A stretch of 64,000 nucleotides of DNA from Breoghania sp. (GTDB lineage: Bacteria; Pseudomonadota; Alphaproteobacteria; Rhizobiales; Stappiaceae). The notes beneath the pieces were generated by a model. That model was not told the origin of the DNA and did not search any database. It was given only the letters and a program-made list of their open reading frames with translations. The translations under genes and the position numbers were made by a program. The stretch lies in the NCBI RefSeq assembly GCF_963674635.1, contig NZ_OY771475.1, forward strand, positions 1,178,001 to 1,242,000, in the 5' to 3' direction. Below, piece by piece: positions 32,266 to 38,977 of this stretch. The first letter of the stretch is position 1; the number at the start of each line of letters is the position of its first letter.

Positions 32266-32818
32266 ATCCACATGCCTGCGGAAATCCGCCGGACGCCTGC
32301 TTTGGGCGCATCCAGCAATACACATTGTCGGGATCAAATATCTGCATCGACATGACTTGCACCAAACGCGCCATCAGGGATGCCACACCACGGCCCTGAT
32401 GGCTTTTTGCTACCCACATCTCCCCCAGATAAACCACCCGCCCACTCGCCTCTCGTGGGAACGCTGCTTGTCTGGCATCCAACTCAACCGAATGCCCTGC
32501 ATCGTCATAGTATACGCGCGGCAAGTATTGACTCCAGTATGCAGCCAGCGTCATCGGCCCGAGCAGGTCGAGCCGAGCTGCTACAGTTGATACCGGAACG
32601 CCGCTACGGCAGAGCATGAGCCAGAACGCCCCTGACGGGCTGAAGGTTTGATGCTGGATTGAAAAATGTTCAGTCAACCCGCGGTCTGCCTCCCGCACCA
32701 TGTCCTGAAACTCTGTGAAATCATGCCCCCAAAGCAGGGCATCTCCCTCGCGTTCAAGCTCGCTCCGGATCTGCGATGCAGCCTCGCAGGCATAAAATGA
32801 CAGGTCGATTGTCAGCAC
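32069..32818 (-). CDS. GNAT-family acetyltransferase-like protein
   Basis: I start at the GTG at 32,816-32,818 (then LTIDLSFYACEAASQIRSEL), with GGAG 7 bases upstream; the frame is open to 32,887 but has no ATG. The acetyl-CoA-binding motif is SHQGRGVASLM at about residues 150-160, after the strand VVYLGEMWVA, as in GNAT enzymes. The last 60 residues lie opposite the end of the PAS-like gene and look less like true coding. Substrate unknown. A repressor-type operator with a -10 box is directly upstream, so it is probably off in the lysogen or co-regulated with lytic genes. Confidence 0.68.
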   Translation of the reverse strand: MLTIDLSFYACEAASQIRSELEREGDALLWGHDFTEFQDMVREADRGLTEHFSIQHQTFSPSGAFWLMLCRSGVPVSTVAARLDLLGPMTLAAYWSQYLPRVYYDDAGHSVELDARQAAFPREASGRVVYLGEMWVAKSHQGRGVASLMARLVQVMSMQIFDPDNVYCWMRPKQASGGFPQACGFREIVPQGIRWTRPPAAAGDLSHLWLAGNRRSALDDLVRDLASGILSGASTRSGAVCPPLSGTAG

Positions 32819-32895
32819 GTCTTGTCTCCGTTCCGCCTTTTGGTGCAGTGCTCTATCAGCACATCTATACGCTATCAGCACACCCAATCGATGCC

Positions 32896-32912
32896 ACTAT
32901 GCGTTATTCGCA
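32896..32912 (-). promoter_or_regulatory. operator and -10 box of leftward GNAT gene
   Basis: On the minus strand TGCGAATAACGCA is followed by CATAGT, the same operator/-10 arrangement as the two other repressor-controlled promoters. The -35 box is poor, so it may be weaker or differently used. Confidence 0.55.
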
Positions 32913-32922
32913 CATATTATGA

Positions 32923-32952
32923 TTGACATTGATTGTGCGATATTCGCATAGT
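32923..32952 (+). promoter_or_regulatory. right-arm promoter with repressor operator in the spacer
   Basis: TTGACA at 32,923-32,928, 18 bp, CATAGT at 32,947-32,952. The spacer holds TGCGATATTCGCA (32,936-32,948). It drives the run of small genes from 32,982 through integrase. Confidence 0.75.
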
Positions 32953-32981
32953 CCCTCCCATCAGAGCCATGGGAGGACACC

Positions 32982-33053
32982 ATGTCGGAATTCTATCCAG
33001 AAACGTTCGGCGAAACCGGAATCCGCCATACAGCGCCGCGGGTGCCGCTATGA
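32982..33053 (+). CDS. 23-residue leader peptide/micro-protein
   Basis: ATG with GGAGG close upstream, coding MSEFYPETFGETGIRHTAPR and three more residues, stopping in TGA that overlaps the next ATG (ATGA). It is the first translated frame of the right arm. It may be a real micro-protein or only serve to couple translation. Confidence 0.5.
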   Translation: MSEFYPETFGETGIRHTAPRVPL

Positions 33054-33199
33054 CCACCCTCCCCATCGCCATCATCGCCGTCCTGATAGCGGTGTCTGTC
33101 GCAGCGCATGCGCTGGCCGACACCGCCCGACGCCACCGCACCAGGCGGGTGCATGGCCGCGTGATCGATACCCGCACCATCAATGGGGAGGCAATCTGA
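33050..33199 (+). CDS. single-TM micro-protein
   Basis: A 49-residue protein with one membrane helix (LPIAIIAVLIAVSVAAHALA) and a basic tail (RRHRTRRVHGRV). The start overlaps the leader frame and the stop overlaps the next ATG. Function unknown. Confidence 0.6.
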   Translation: MTTLPIAIIAVLIAVSVAAHALADTARRHRTRRVHGRVIDTRTINGEAI

Positions 33200-33441
33200 T
33201 GCCAAGCGCTCAGAAATTCTGGATGGTGCTGCCGGATGCCAGCAACGCACCTGCGCAACGATACGCGAGCAAATCCGCCGCAATCGGGGCGGCCGAGAAA
33301 TTCGCGATGCTGTTCCCCGGGGAAACGGTTTTCGTGTTGGAGCCGGTAGCCGCGCGCGTCGGCGCGCCCCGCACCGTCCACACCGTGGACCTGCGCCCGC
33401 ATGTCGATGACATCAACCACTGCGGGGAGGAGTGCCCATGA
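33199..33441 (+). CDS. small phage protein, unknown
   Basis: An 80-residue soluble protein (MPSAQKFWMVLPDASNAPAQ) with an Ala-rich helix (SKSAAIGAAEKFAMLFPGET) and then a short beta part (VFVLEPVAARV). The pattern suggests a small alpha/beta unit that is common in phage early operons. Coupled on both sides by TGATG/ATGA. Confidence 0.62.
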   Translation: MPSAQKFWMVLPDASNAPAQRYASKSAAIGAAEKFAMLFPGETVFVLEPVAARVGAPRTVHTVDLRPHVDDINHCGEECP

Positions 33442-33635
33442 GTGCCGCCCGAGACCTCAGCGCCCTGCCCGAACCCGCTGCAATCTGGCTCGCCGCAGCT
33501 CTCTGCGTTGTTGTGCTGACCATCGCCGTTATCGCCGTGCTCGCCATCGCGGGCCGGACTGCGGCCCTGCGCCAACAGGCCGAGGACGAGGCGAGCATGG
33601 CTTCCATCCACCTGAACCGGGAGGACAAGTCATGA
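33438..33635 (+). CDS. single-TM small protein
   Basis: A 65-residue protein with GGAGG upstream. One membrane helix (AAALCVVVLTIAVIAVLAIA) at about residues 18-38, then an acidic, probably cytoplasmic tail with Gln/Glu. It overlaps its neighbours by 4 bp. Confidence 0.62.
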   Translation: MSAARDLSALPEPAAIWLAAALCVVVLTIAVIAVLAIAGRTAALRQQAEDEASMASIHLNREDKS

Positions 33636-33862
33636 GCCTCCACGGCCCCAGGACAGCAACCGACTGGACGCCCACAGGGCGGATTCGCGTTGTCCCGCGC
33701 AGGCTGCGCGGCCCGCGCGTGGATGTGGAGGAGAGCCGCACGGTCGGTTTTGCGCGGTCCCCCTTCTATTCGAGCGCCAAGACCACGGAGTTCCGCTGGC
33801 GCACCATCCGCAACCGCGACCTGCCCTCCGGGGCCATCCTGCGGAGGGCCGACGATGCTTGA
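33632..33862 (+). CDS. small basic protein, unknown
   Basis: A 76-residue, Arg-rich protein (TGRIRVVPRRLRGPRVDVEE). ATGA overlap with the gene before. No motif recognised; might bind nucleic acid on charge alone. Confidence 0.55.
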   Translation: MSLHGPRTATDWTPTGRIRVVPRRLRGPRVDVEESRTVGFARSPFYSSAKTTEFRWRTIRNRDLPSGAILRRADDA

Positions 33863-33968
33863 TCCGTTGAGCCCCGCAAACGTCCTGCGCACCATCGCCG
33901 ATGCCGTCGGCATCCTGCTCATGTGCGCATTCGCCGCCTGCCTCGCAGGCCCGCACCTGATCCAGTGA
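33855..33968 (+). CDS. 37-residue membrane micro-protein
   Basis: MLDPLSPANVLRTIADAVGI then LLMCAFAACLAGPHLIQ. One probable membrane helix over the second half. It overlaps the previous gene by 8 bp. Third membrane micro-protein of this block. Confidence 0.5.
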   Translation: MLDPLSPANVLRTIADAVGILLMCAFAACLAGPHLIQ

Positions 33969-33978
33969 GGGACTGACC

Positions 33979-34935
33979 ATGACCGGAACGCCCTATAAGC
34001 CCGACATCCTTATCTATCACGACAATTGCGACGACGGCTTCGCCGCCGCATGGATCGGCCACATGAAGTGGGGCGATACGGTCACGTACATGCCCAGCAA
34101 CTACGGTCGCCCGCTGCCTGACTTCGATCCCGCCGGGAAAGATATTCTTGTCGCTGACTTCTCGCTGACACTCGACCAGTGTCACGAACTCGTGATTTCC
34201 GGCGCGCGCATTCTGATGCTCGACCATCACAAGACGGCGCGCGACAACCTGGCCGACTTGCAGTCCACCTTCCGCCCGACGATCTTTTCCGTGAACGAAG
34301 AGTTCGATGCTCTGCGCGAGGCTGCACCCGCACCCGAGTTCTGGCGCAACCGGGTGATGGTTGAATTCGACATGGGTCGCTCCGGCGCGCGCATGATGTG
34401 GGACTTTATCGCTCCATTTGCGACCGCCCCAGAGCTTGTTCTCGCCGTCGAGGATCGCGACCTGTGGCGCTTCGAACGCGAAGATACGAAGCTTGTGAGC
34501 CTCTATCTGCGCTCGCTTGATCGCGACTTCACACAGTGGACGAAAGCTAGCGGGCTCTACACCAGCCACCGCGAGCAGTTCCTGCGGGAGGCCAAGGCGA
34601 TCAAGCGGTTTTATGACCGCCGTATCGCGGCGATCTGCAAGTCCGCCGCGCCGCAGGAATTCTGCGGGTATCAGGGTGTGCCCGTCACCTACGCCTGCCC
34701 CTACGATTTCGCGTCCGACACCTGCCACACCCTTCTGGAGATGTATCCGAAAGCCCCCTTTGCTGCGGTCGGAATCCAGAACGCAGAGGGAGTCACTTAT
34801 TCGCTGCGAAGCACCGATGACCGCGTTGACGTCTCGGAAGTTGCCAAAGCGAACGGCGGAGGCGGCCACCGCAACGCAGCCGGATTCCGCAAGGGTCGTG
34901 AAATTGTCGTCACCCACCACTTTGAAAGGGTCTGA
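33979..34935 (+). CDS. DHH/DHHA1 family phosphoesterase
   Basis: A 318-residue protein with the DHH hallmarks: YHDNCDDGFAAAW at 13-25, VADFS at 58-62, LDHHKT at 81-86 and, at the C-terminus, the DHHA1 substrate motif GGGGHRNAAGF around 296-306. The family includes nanoRNases, c-di-AMP phosphodiesterases and RecJ-like enzymes, needing Mn. This one is NrnA/oligoribonuclease-sized. It may recycle nucleotides or degrade signalling or defence-derived oligonucleotides. Followed directly by gapR-like and mazG-like genes. Confidence 0.85.
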   Translation: MTGTPYKPDILIYHDNCDDGFAAAWIGHMKWGDTVTYMPSNYGRPLPDFDPAGKDILVADFSLTLDQCHELVISGARILMLDHHKTARDNLADLQSTFRPTIFSVNEEFDALREAAPAPEFWRNRVMVEFDMGRSGARMMWDFIAPFATAPELVLAVEDRDLWRFEREDTKLVSLYLRSLDRDFTQWTKASGLYTSHREQFLREAKAIKRFYDRRIAAICKSAAPQEFCGYQGVPVTYACPYDFASDTCHTLLEMYPKAPFAAVGIQNAEGVTYSLRSTDDRVDVSEVAKANGGGGHRNAAGFRKGREIVVTHHFERV

Positions 34936-34937
34936 CC

Positions 34938-35219
34938 ATGACCACGAACAACGGCGGCGTTGCCGCAGACCAGTTGCGCGCCTTCGTCGAGCGCATCGAG
35001 CGGCTTGAAGAAGATAAGAAGGCCATTTCCGAAGACATCAAGGATGTCTACGGCGAGGCCAAGGCGATGGGCTTTGACGTGAAGATCCTGCGCCAGGTCG
35101 TGCGCCTGCGCAAACAGGAACCGCACGAGCGCGAGGAACAGGAATCCATCCTCGACCTCTACATGCATGCCCTCGGCATGATCCCCGCAGCCAATGGCAA
35201 CGATGAGGGCGCGGCATGA
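34938..35219 (+). CDS. GapR/DUF2312 family DNA-binding protein
   Basis: A 93-residue protein with the family signature AADQLRAFVERIERLEEDKK, then IKDVYGEAKAMGFDVKILRQ and VVRLRKQEPHEREEQE. This is the full-length GapR pattern, and the host-encoded homologues bind overtwisted DNA ahead of polymerases and aid topoisomerases. A phage copy could help replication or compete with the host protein. It overlaps the next gene by 4 bp. Confidence 0.9.
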   Translation: MTTNNGGVAADQLRAFVERIERLEEDKKAISEDIKDVYGEAKAMGFDVKILRQVVRLRKQEPHEREEQESILDLYMHALGMIPAANGNDEGAA

Positions 35220-35584
35220 ACTTCACAGACCTTCGCTCCGCGAACCGTGCCCGGCAACAGGAGTGGCCGGGCAACACGCAGGCCGATACGGCCTTCCGGG
35301 CTATCGAGGTTGCCGGAGAGGCCGGAGAGGTTGCCGAAGCCGTCAAGAAGCTTCTGCGCGAACGGCGCGGCATCAAGGGCTCGACCGCATCGGTTGAAAG
35401 TATCGCCGACGAGATCGCCGACACGATCATCGCGCTTGACCTTCTGGCCGACGATCTCGGCATCGACATCGGTCCCGCCCTCGCCCGCAAGTTCAACGCC
35501 ACGTCGGCAAAATACGGGCTCAGAACCCGGATCGATCCTGAAGGGGCCGGCACCTGCGATCACGACAACACAAGCGCCTTCTAG
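35216..35584 (+). CDS. MazG-like nucleotide pyrophosphohydrolase
   Basis: A 122-residue protein. EVAGEAGEVAEAVKKL (residues about 31-46) with ESIADEIADTIIALDLLADD (about 61-80) gives the E-x2-E and E-x-x-D metal sites of the MazG/all-alpha NTP-PPase fold. Phage MazG proteins hydrolyse dNTPs or alarmones and are found near replication genes. C-terminal 30 residues are probably disordered. Confidence 0.82.
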   Translation: MNFTDLRSANRARQQEWPGNTQADTAFRAIEVAGEAGEVAEAVKKLLRERRGIKGSTASVESIADEIADTIIALDLLADDLGIDIGPALARKFNATSAKYGLRTRIDPEGAGTCDHDNTSAF

Positions 35585-35679
35585 GCCGCGCGCAAGCAAT
35601 TCCCCGGCATGGCCGGGGTGTCACTCGGATCAGTTTCGCGAGCAACCGGCGCACCCTCCTCCCATGCGTCGGCCGCGAG

Positions 35680-35712
35680 GCCCCGGCGGCGTCTCCTCCC
35701 CGCCGCCGGGGC
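35680..35712. repeat. 12-bp GC-rich hairpin in intergenic region
   Basis: GCCCCGGCGGCG and CGCCGCCGGGGC are perfect inverted repeats with a 9-base pyrimidine loop, in the 163-bp gap after the MazG-like gene. A smaller CCCCGGCATGGCCGGGG lies at its start. No T-run, so it may slow transcription or protect upstream mRNA. Confidence 0.6.
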
Positions 35713-35747
35713 TGGCATTCACCACGGCGGGAGGCGGAGCCAGCAAA

Positions 35748-36017
35748 ATGATTGACCTTGAGAAGTATCGCTTTGCCGGTGCGCACGTCGATACAGAGCG
35801 CAGGCAGCAGGCCATTGATATGGAACGCGGCTTTGGTGACGCCATCGAGCGCGAGGAGATCCTGCATGCCTGCGGTTACGCCCCGGCGCTGGAGTGTATC
35901 GAAACCATGATCCGGGACGGGCGCAACGACGACGCTCTGCAGGCGCTTGACGCCTTCATGCGCCCGCGCGGCAGATCGCGCCTTACGCGCGGCGGCGAAA
36001 ACGAGGTGCGCCGATGA
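35748..36017 (+). CDS. small protein, unknown, upstream of DnaN
   Basis: An 89-residue protein starting MIDLEKYRFAGAHVDTERRQ. It is helical and acidic with one Cys (ILHACGYAPALECIETM) and a basic tail. GGAG lies upstream. Overlaps the clamp gene by 4 bp, so a role with DnaN is possible but unproven. Confidence 0.65.
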   Translation: MIDLEKYRFAGAHVDTERRQQAIDMERGFGDAIEREEILHACGYAPALECIETMIRDGRNDDALQALDAFMRPRGRSRLTRGGENEVRR

Positions 36018-37165
36018 AACTCACCATCGACAAGTCGGAGCTTACCCCGGCCCTTGCCGGGGCTGCATCCGTCACGCCGCGACGCACGGAAATCCCGATT
36101 GTCGGGAACGTGAAGATCTCAGCGGAAAGCGACAGTCTGACAATTGATGCCACCGACTTGGACAGGCTTCTTCGCATCACGTGCCGGGCGGACGTCAAGG
36201 AGCCGGGCGTGACGACCATCCCCGCACAAAGCCTGAAGGCGTTCATCGATACACTGCCGAACGGTTGTCAGATCAGCATGGCCTCCCATGATCGCAGGGC
36301 GGATACCATCCTCCTGTCATCCGGGCGCGCGCGGGCATCCTTTTCCACGCTGCCGGCCGAAGACTACCCGGTCATGCAGGATGTCGAAGAGGGCATCGCA
36401 TACACCATTACCGGCCAAAACCTCGCGCGGATGCTGGCATTCGTCGAGTCCTCGATGTCCAGCGAAACTGTGCGCTGGTATCTCTGCGGCGCTTTCCTTG
36501 AGGTGACCGCAGGGAAACTGACCGCTGTCGCAACAGACGGACACTCCCTTGCAACGTGCAGCACCGATGCCCCCGCGGGCAGCGATGACGCGCCGTCCGT
36601 CATCGTCCCAAGCACCGCGATTGCCGAATTCGCAAGGATGATCGGCGCATCGGACGGTGAGTTTCATCTGAGCTATGACAGTCACAAAATCTCCCTGTCA
36701 GACGGCCGGGCGACACTCATTTCGAAGTTGATTGACGGTTCGTATCCGGACTGGAGGCGCGTTGCATCAAAGCAGGATGGGCCGGTCTTTTCCGTTTCTC
36801 CGGATGAAATGGCGGACGCCGTGAAGCGGGTTGCAACGCAGTCCAGCGGCAAGGAGAGCGCGGTCTACATGGAGACCAAAGACGGAGAATTGCTTCTTGC
36901 CTGTGGGGGCGATCACAGCCTCGCTATGGATAGCATCGCCTGCGAAGTCCAGACCGGCGAACCGCATCCCGTTTCCGCGAACAGCCGCTTGTTGCTGGCG
37001 GCCCTGTCAGCATTGGGCGGCGATCACCCCGTGAATATCTCCTATGCCGGTTCCGGCTATCCTATTTTCTTCGACCGTCCGGACGATCCGGAACGTGTCC
37101 GCATCGTCATGCCGATGAACAAACCACGCCCCAGCGGCATGGACACGCTCACGCGGGAGGCATAG
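36014..37165 (+). CDS. dnaN: DNA polymerase III beta subunit (sliding clamp), phage copy
   Basis: A 383-residue protein of usual length for DnaN. It starts MKLTIDKSELTPALAGAASV, has NVKISAESDSLTIDATDLDR near 32-50, the central ATDGHSLA at about 170-177 and RVRIVMPMN near the end, in place of the usual MPMRL ending. The three-domain clamp would ring DNA and tether polymerases. As no polymerase gene is visible in the phage, it may recruit the host's. It differs from a chromosomal copy in its ending (a further 18 residues after MPMN). Confidence 0.92.
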   Translation: MKLTIDKSELTPALAGAASVTPRRTEIPIVGNVKISAESDSLTIDATDLDRLLRITCRADVKEPGVTTIPAQSLKAFIDTLPNGCQISMASHDRRADTILLSSGRARASFSTLPAEDYPVMQDVEEGIAYTITGQNLARMLAFVESSMSSETVRWYLCGAFLEVTAGKLTAVATDGHSLATCSTDAPAGSDDAPSVIVPSTAIAEFARMIGASDGEFHLSYDSHKISLSDGRATLISKLIDGSYPDWRRVASKQDGPVFSVSPDEMADAVKRVATQSSGKESAVYMETKDGELLLACGGDHSLAMDSIACEVQTGEPHPVSANSRLLLAALSALGGDHPVNISYAGSGYPIFFDRPDDPERVRIVMPMNKPRPSGMDTLTREA

Positions 37166-37170
37166 AGGCA

Positions 37171-37461
37171 ATGACAGGCACCGCTCCGCAACAATCACTA
37201 CTGACGCCGTCCGAGGCTGCGGACTATCTGCGCATCAGCACGGTCACGCTGCGTCGGCTGGTTGATGCGGGCCGTCTCCGCTACATCGCCATTGGCACCA
37301 GCCCCAAGCGGCCACGGCGGCTCTATGACGTGAAAGACCTGGACGAATTCATCGCAGCCAGTCGCCGTCGGCACGACCCATCGTTGCCGCAAATCAGGCA
37401 GGCAGGAAAGCGCCGGGGTGCGGCTGTGGTATTGTTCAGCGATATCTCGCACCCGCGATAA
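37171..37461 (+). CDS. excisionase-like MerR-type helix-turn-helix protein
   Basis: A 96-residue protein. LTPSEAADYLRISTVTLRRL (residues 11-30) is the HTH_17/excisionase motif, followed by the wing DAGRLRYIAIG and YDVKDLDEFIAASR. Its place just upstream of the integrase supports a job in directing excision. Stop is 24 bp before the integrase start. Confidence 0.8.
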   Translation: MTGTAPQQSLLTPSEAADYLRISTVTLRRLVDAGRLRYIAIGTSPKRPRRLYDVKDLDEFIAASRRRHDPSLPQIRQAGKRRGAAVVLFSDISHPR

Positions 37462-37485
37462 TCTGCCATCCATTGGACAGCCGGC

Positions 37486-38649
37486 ATGACCCTGTATCGC
37501 AAGCCGAAAACCAAGTTCTGGTATTACGATTTCCGCCTCGGCGGGCAGCGCTACGCGCGGTCCACCTACGCGACAAACAAACGAGATGCGGCGCGCATCG
37601 AAGAGGCAGCGAAGGCTGCTATCAGGGAGCGCCTGTCGCGCGCATCAAATGCGCTTGAGGACATGACGTTTGACGAGGCCGCAGGCCGCTGGTGGCAGGA
37701 AGTCGGGCAACACCGCGCAAAGCCGCGAGAGCTTTTCCGCCAGGTGCAATGGCTGGTCGATGCCTTAGGCCCCGGAACGCGCCTCGCAGACATCACAACA
37801 AACCGCATGGCTGCAATCGTCGCTCAGCGCCGTGGCGATACCGCCCATTCCGGCGGCCACAAGCCGCGCCGGGCAGATCAAGGCAAACCGGCGAAACGCG
37901 TATCGAATGCCACGGTCAACCGCACGGTGACGGAACACGCGCGCGGAATCATGTTGCGCGCGCGCGACGTCTGGAATGTGCCCCTGCCTCAAATGCCCGC
38001 CTGGAAAAACCTCACCCTATCTGAGCCGCAAGAGCGGATTCGCGAGGCATCCGCCAGCGAGGAAGTTGCCATGTTGATGGCGATCCGCGAGGACGCGCGC
38101 GCGCCCCTGATGTTCGCGTTTGCTTCCGGCTGCAGGCTGGCGGAGATCATTGGCCTGACATGGCCAGCCGTACATTGGGACGAAGGACACATCATCATCC
38201 ACGGAAAGGGCGACAGAAAACGCCGAATCCCGATCACACGCGAGATCAGCGCAATCCTGCGGCCACTCATCGGCAATCACGCGCATATAGTATTTACCTA
38301 TGTCTCCATCAGAGCGAATAAGAGCCGCGGCGTTGCGCGCGGCGAGCATCTGCCATGGACGTATAACGGCTTGAAAACCCGTTGGCGCAGGGATGTGCGC
38401 GAAGCCGGCCTGGATATCGGCGTGGTCGATTTCCGCTTGCACGACACCCGCCACACGGCTGCAACCCGACTGTTGCGGGCCACGGGAAATCTGAAGATCG
38501 TCCAGCAACTGCTTGGACACACGACGATCAGCACCACGGCCCGCTATGCGCATGCGGACCTGTCCGACCTCGCCGGCGGCATGGCCGCGGCAGAAGATGC
38601 CAAGCGCCAGAAGGCGCGCCCACGGCGCGCGCGACGCCTGCGCTCCTAA
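37486..38649 (+). CDS. tyrosine-type phage integrase
   Basis: A 387-residue protein. The N-terminal part has the AP2-like arm-binding and the core-binding domain with a long insertion around residues 115-150. The catalytic set is complete: Arg217 (GCRLAEI), Lys241 (GKGDRKR), His319-x-x-Arg322 (HDTRH), His345 (LLGHTTIS) and Tyr354 (TARYAHADL). It should integrate and, with the gene before it, excise the prophage. It ends 251 bp before tRNA-Pro, the probable attachment region. Confidence 0.95.
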   Translation: MTLYRKPKTKFWYYDFRLGGQRYARSTYATNKRDAARIEEAAKAAIRERLSRASNALEDMTFDEAAGRWWQEVGQHRAKPRELFRQVQWLVDALGPGTRLADITTNRMAAIVAQRRGDTAHSGGHKPRRADQGKPAKRVSNATVNRTVTEHARGIMLRARDVWNVPLPQMPAWKNLTLSEPQERIREASASEEVAMLMAIREDARAPLMFAFASGCRLAEIIGLTWPAVHWDEGHIIIHGKGDRKRRIPITREISAILRPLIGNHAHIVFTYVSIRANKSRGVARGEHLPWTYNGLKTRWRRDVREAGLDIGVVDFRLHDTRHTAATRLLRATGNLKIVQQLLGHTTISTTARYAHADLSDLAGGMAAAEDAKRQKARPRRARRLRS

Positions 38650-38687
38650 TCCTATCCAGAATCTAGCGCTTCTTTTGGGGCCCTCAC

Positions 38688-38721
38688 GAACAGCCGTCAT
38701 CCACCTGGATTGCGGCTGTTC
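38688..38721 (+). terminator. hairpin after integrase, probable terminator
   Basis: GAACAGCCG (38,688-38,696) and CGGCTGTTC (38,713-38,721) form a 9-bp stem 39 bp after the integrase stop. The T-run is weak (TTG), so it may be a terminator or lie in the attachment region. Confidence 0.5.
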
Positions 38722-38850
38722 TTGCATGCCGACCATCGATCAGCGCCCCCGAGAACAAAGCGCGAATAGGTAGTGTGAAAACTGTTGTGACTTTTGGTCT
38801 GACACGTCCCACCACTTGCCATTTTGTTCTTATTTCCCGGTTTCCAGCGA

Positions 38851-38879
38851 TTGCGCTCTGAGCGACGAACAGCTATACG
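38851..38879 (+). promoter_or_regulatory. promoter of tRNA-Pro
   Basis: TTGCGC (38,851-38,856), 17 bp, TATACG (38,874-38,879), ending 21 bp before the tRNA. This places the tRNA promoter within 230 bp of the integrase stop. Confidence 0.55.
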
Positions 38880-38900
38880 AACCAAGCATCTATCGCGGTT

Positions 38901-38977
38901 CGGGGCATGGCGCAGTCTGGTAGCGCACCTGGTTTGGGACCAGGGGGTCGCAGGTTCAAATCCTGCTGCCCCGACCA
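38901..38977 (+). tRNA. tRNA-Pro(TGG)
   Basis: A complete 77-base cloverleaf. Acceptor stem CGGGGCA/TGCCCCG, D-arm GCGCAGTCTGGTAGCGC, anticodon stem CCTGG/CCAGG with loop TTTGGGA (anticodon TGG), T-arm GCAGG-TTCAAAT-CCTGC, then discriminator A and coded CCA. The last 38 bases match a degenerate copy at 43,335-43,375. Confidence 0.97.

Larger units (their letters stand above)
1..38720. mobile_element. lambda-like siphovirus prophage (left end outside window)
   Basis: One continuous phage module set is visible. Late structural genes read leftwards (21,225 to 1), an early replication/regulation operon also reads leftwards (30,846 to 21,475), and a right arm ends in excisionase and tyrosine integrase (37,171 to 38,649). 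Gene order from small terminase to tip protein J closely follows phage lambda, and a tape measure protein shows a long tail. No frameshifted or broken core gene was seen, so it may be functional, but lysis genes and the left attachment site are not in view. The right boundary is only placed roughly, between the integrase stop and tRNA-Pro. Confidence 0.93.
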
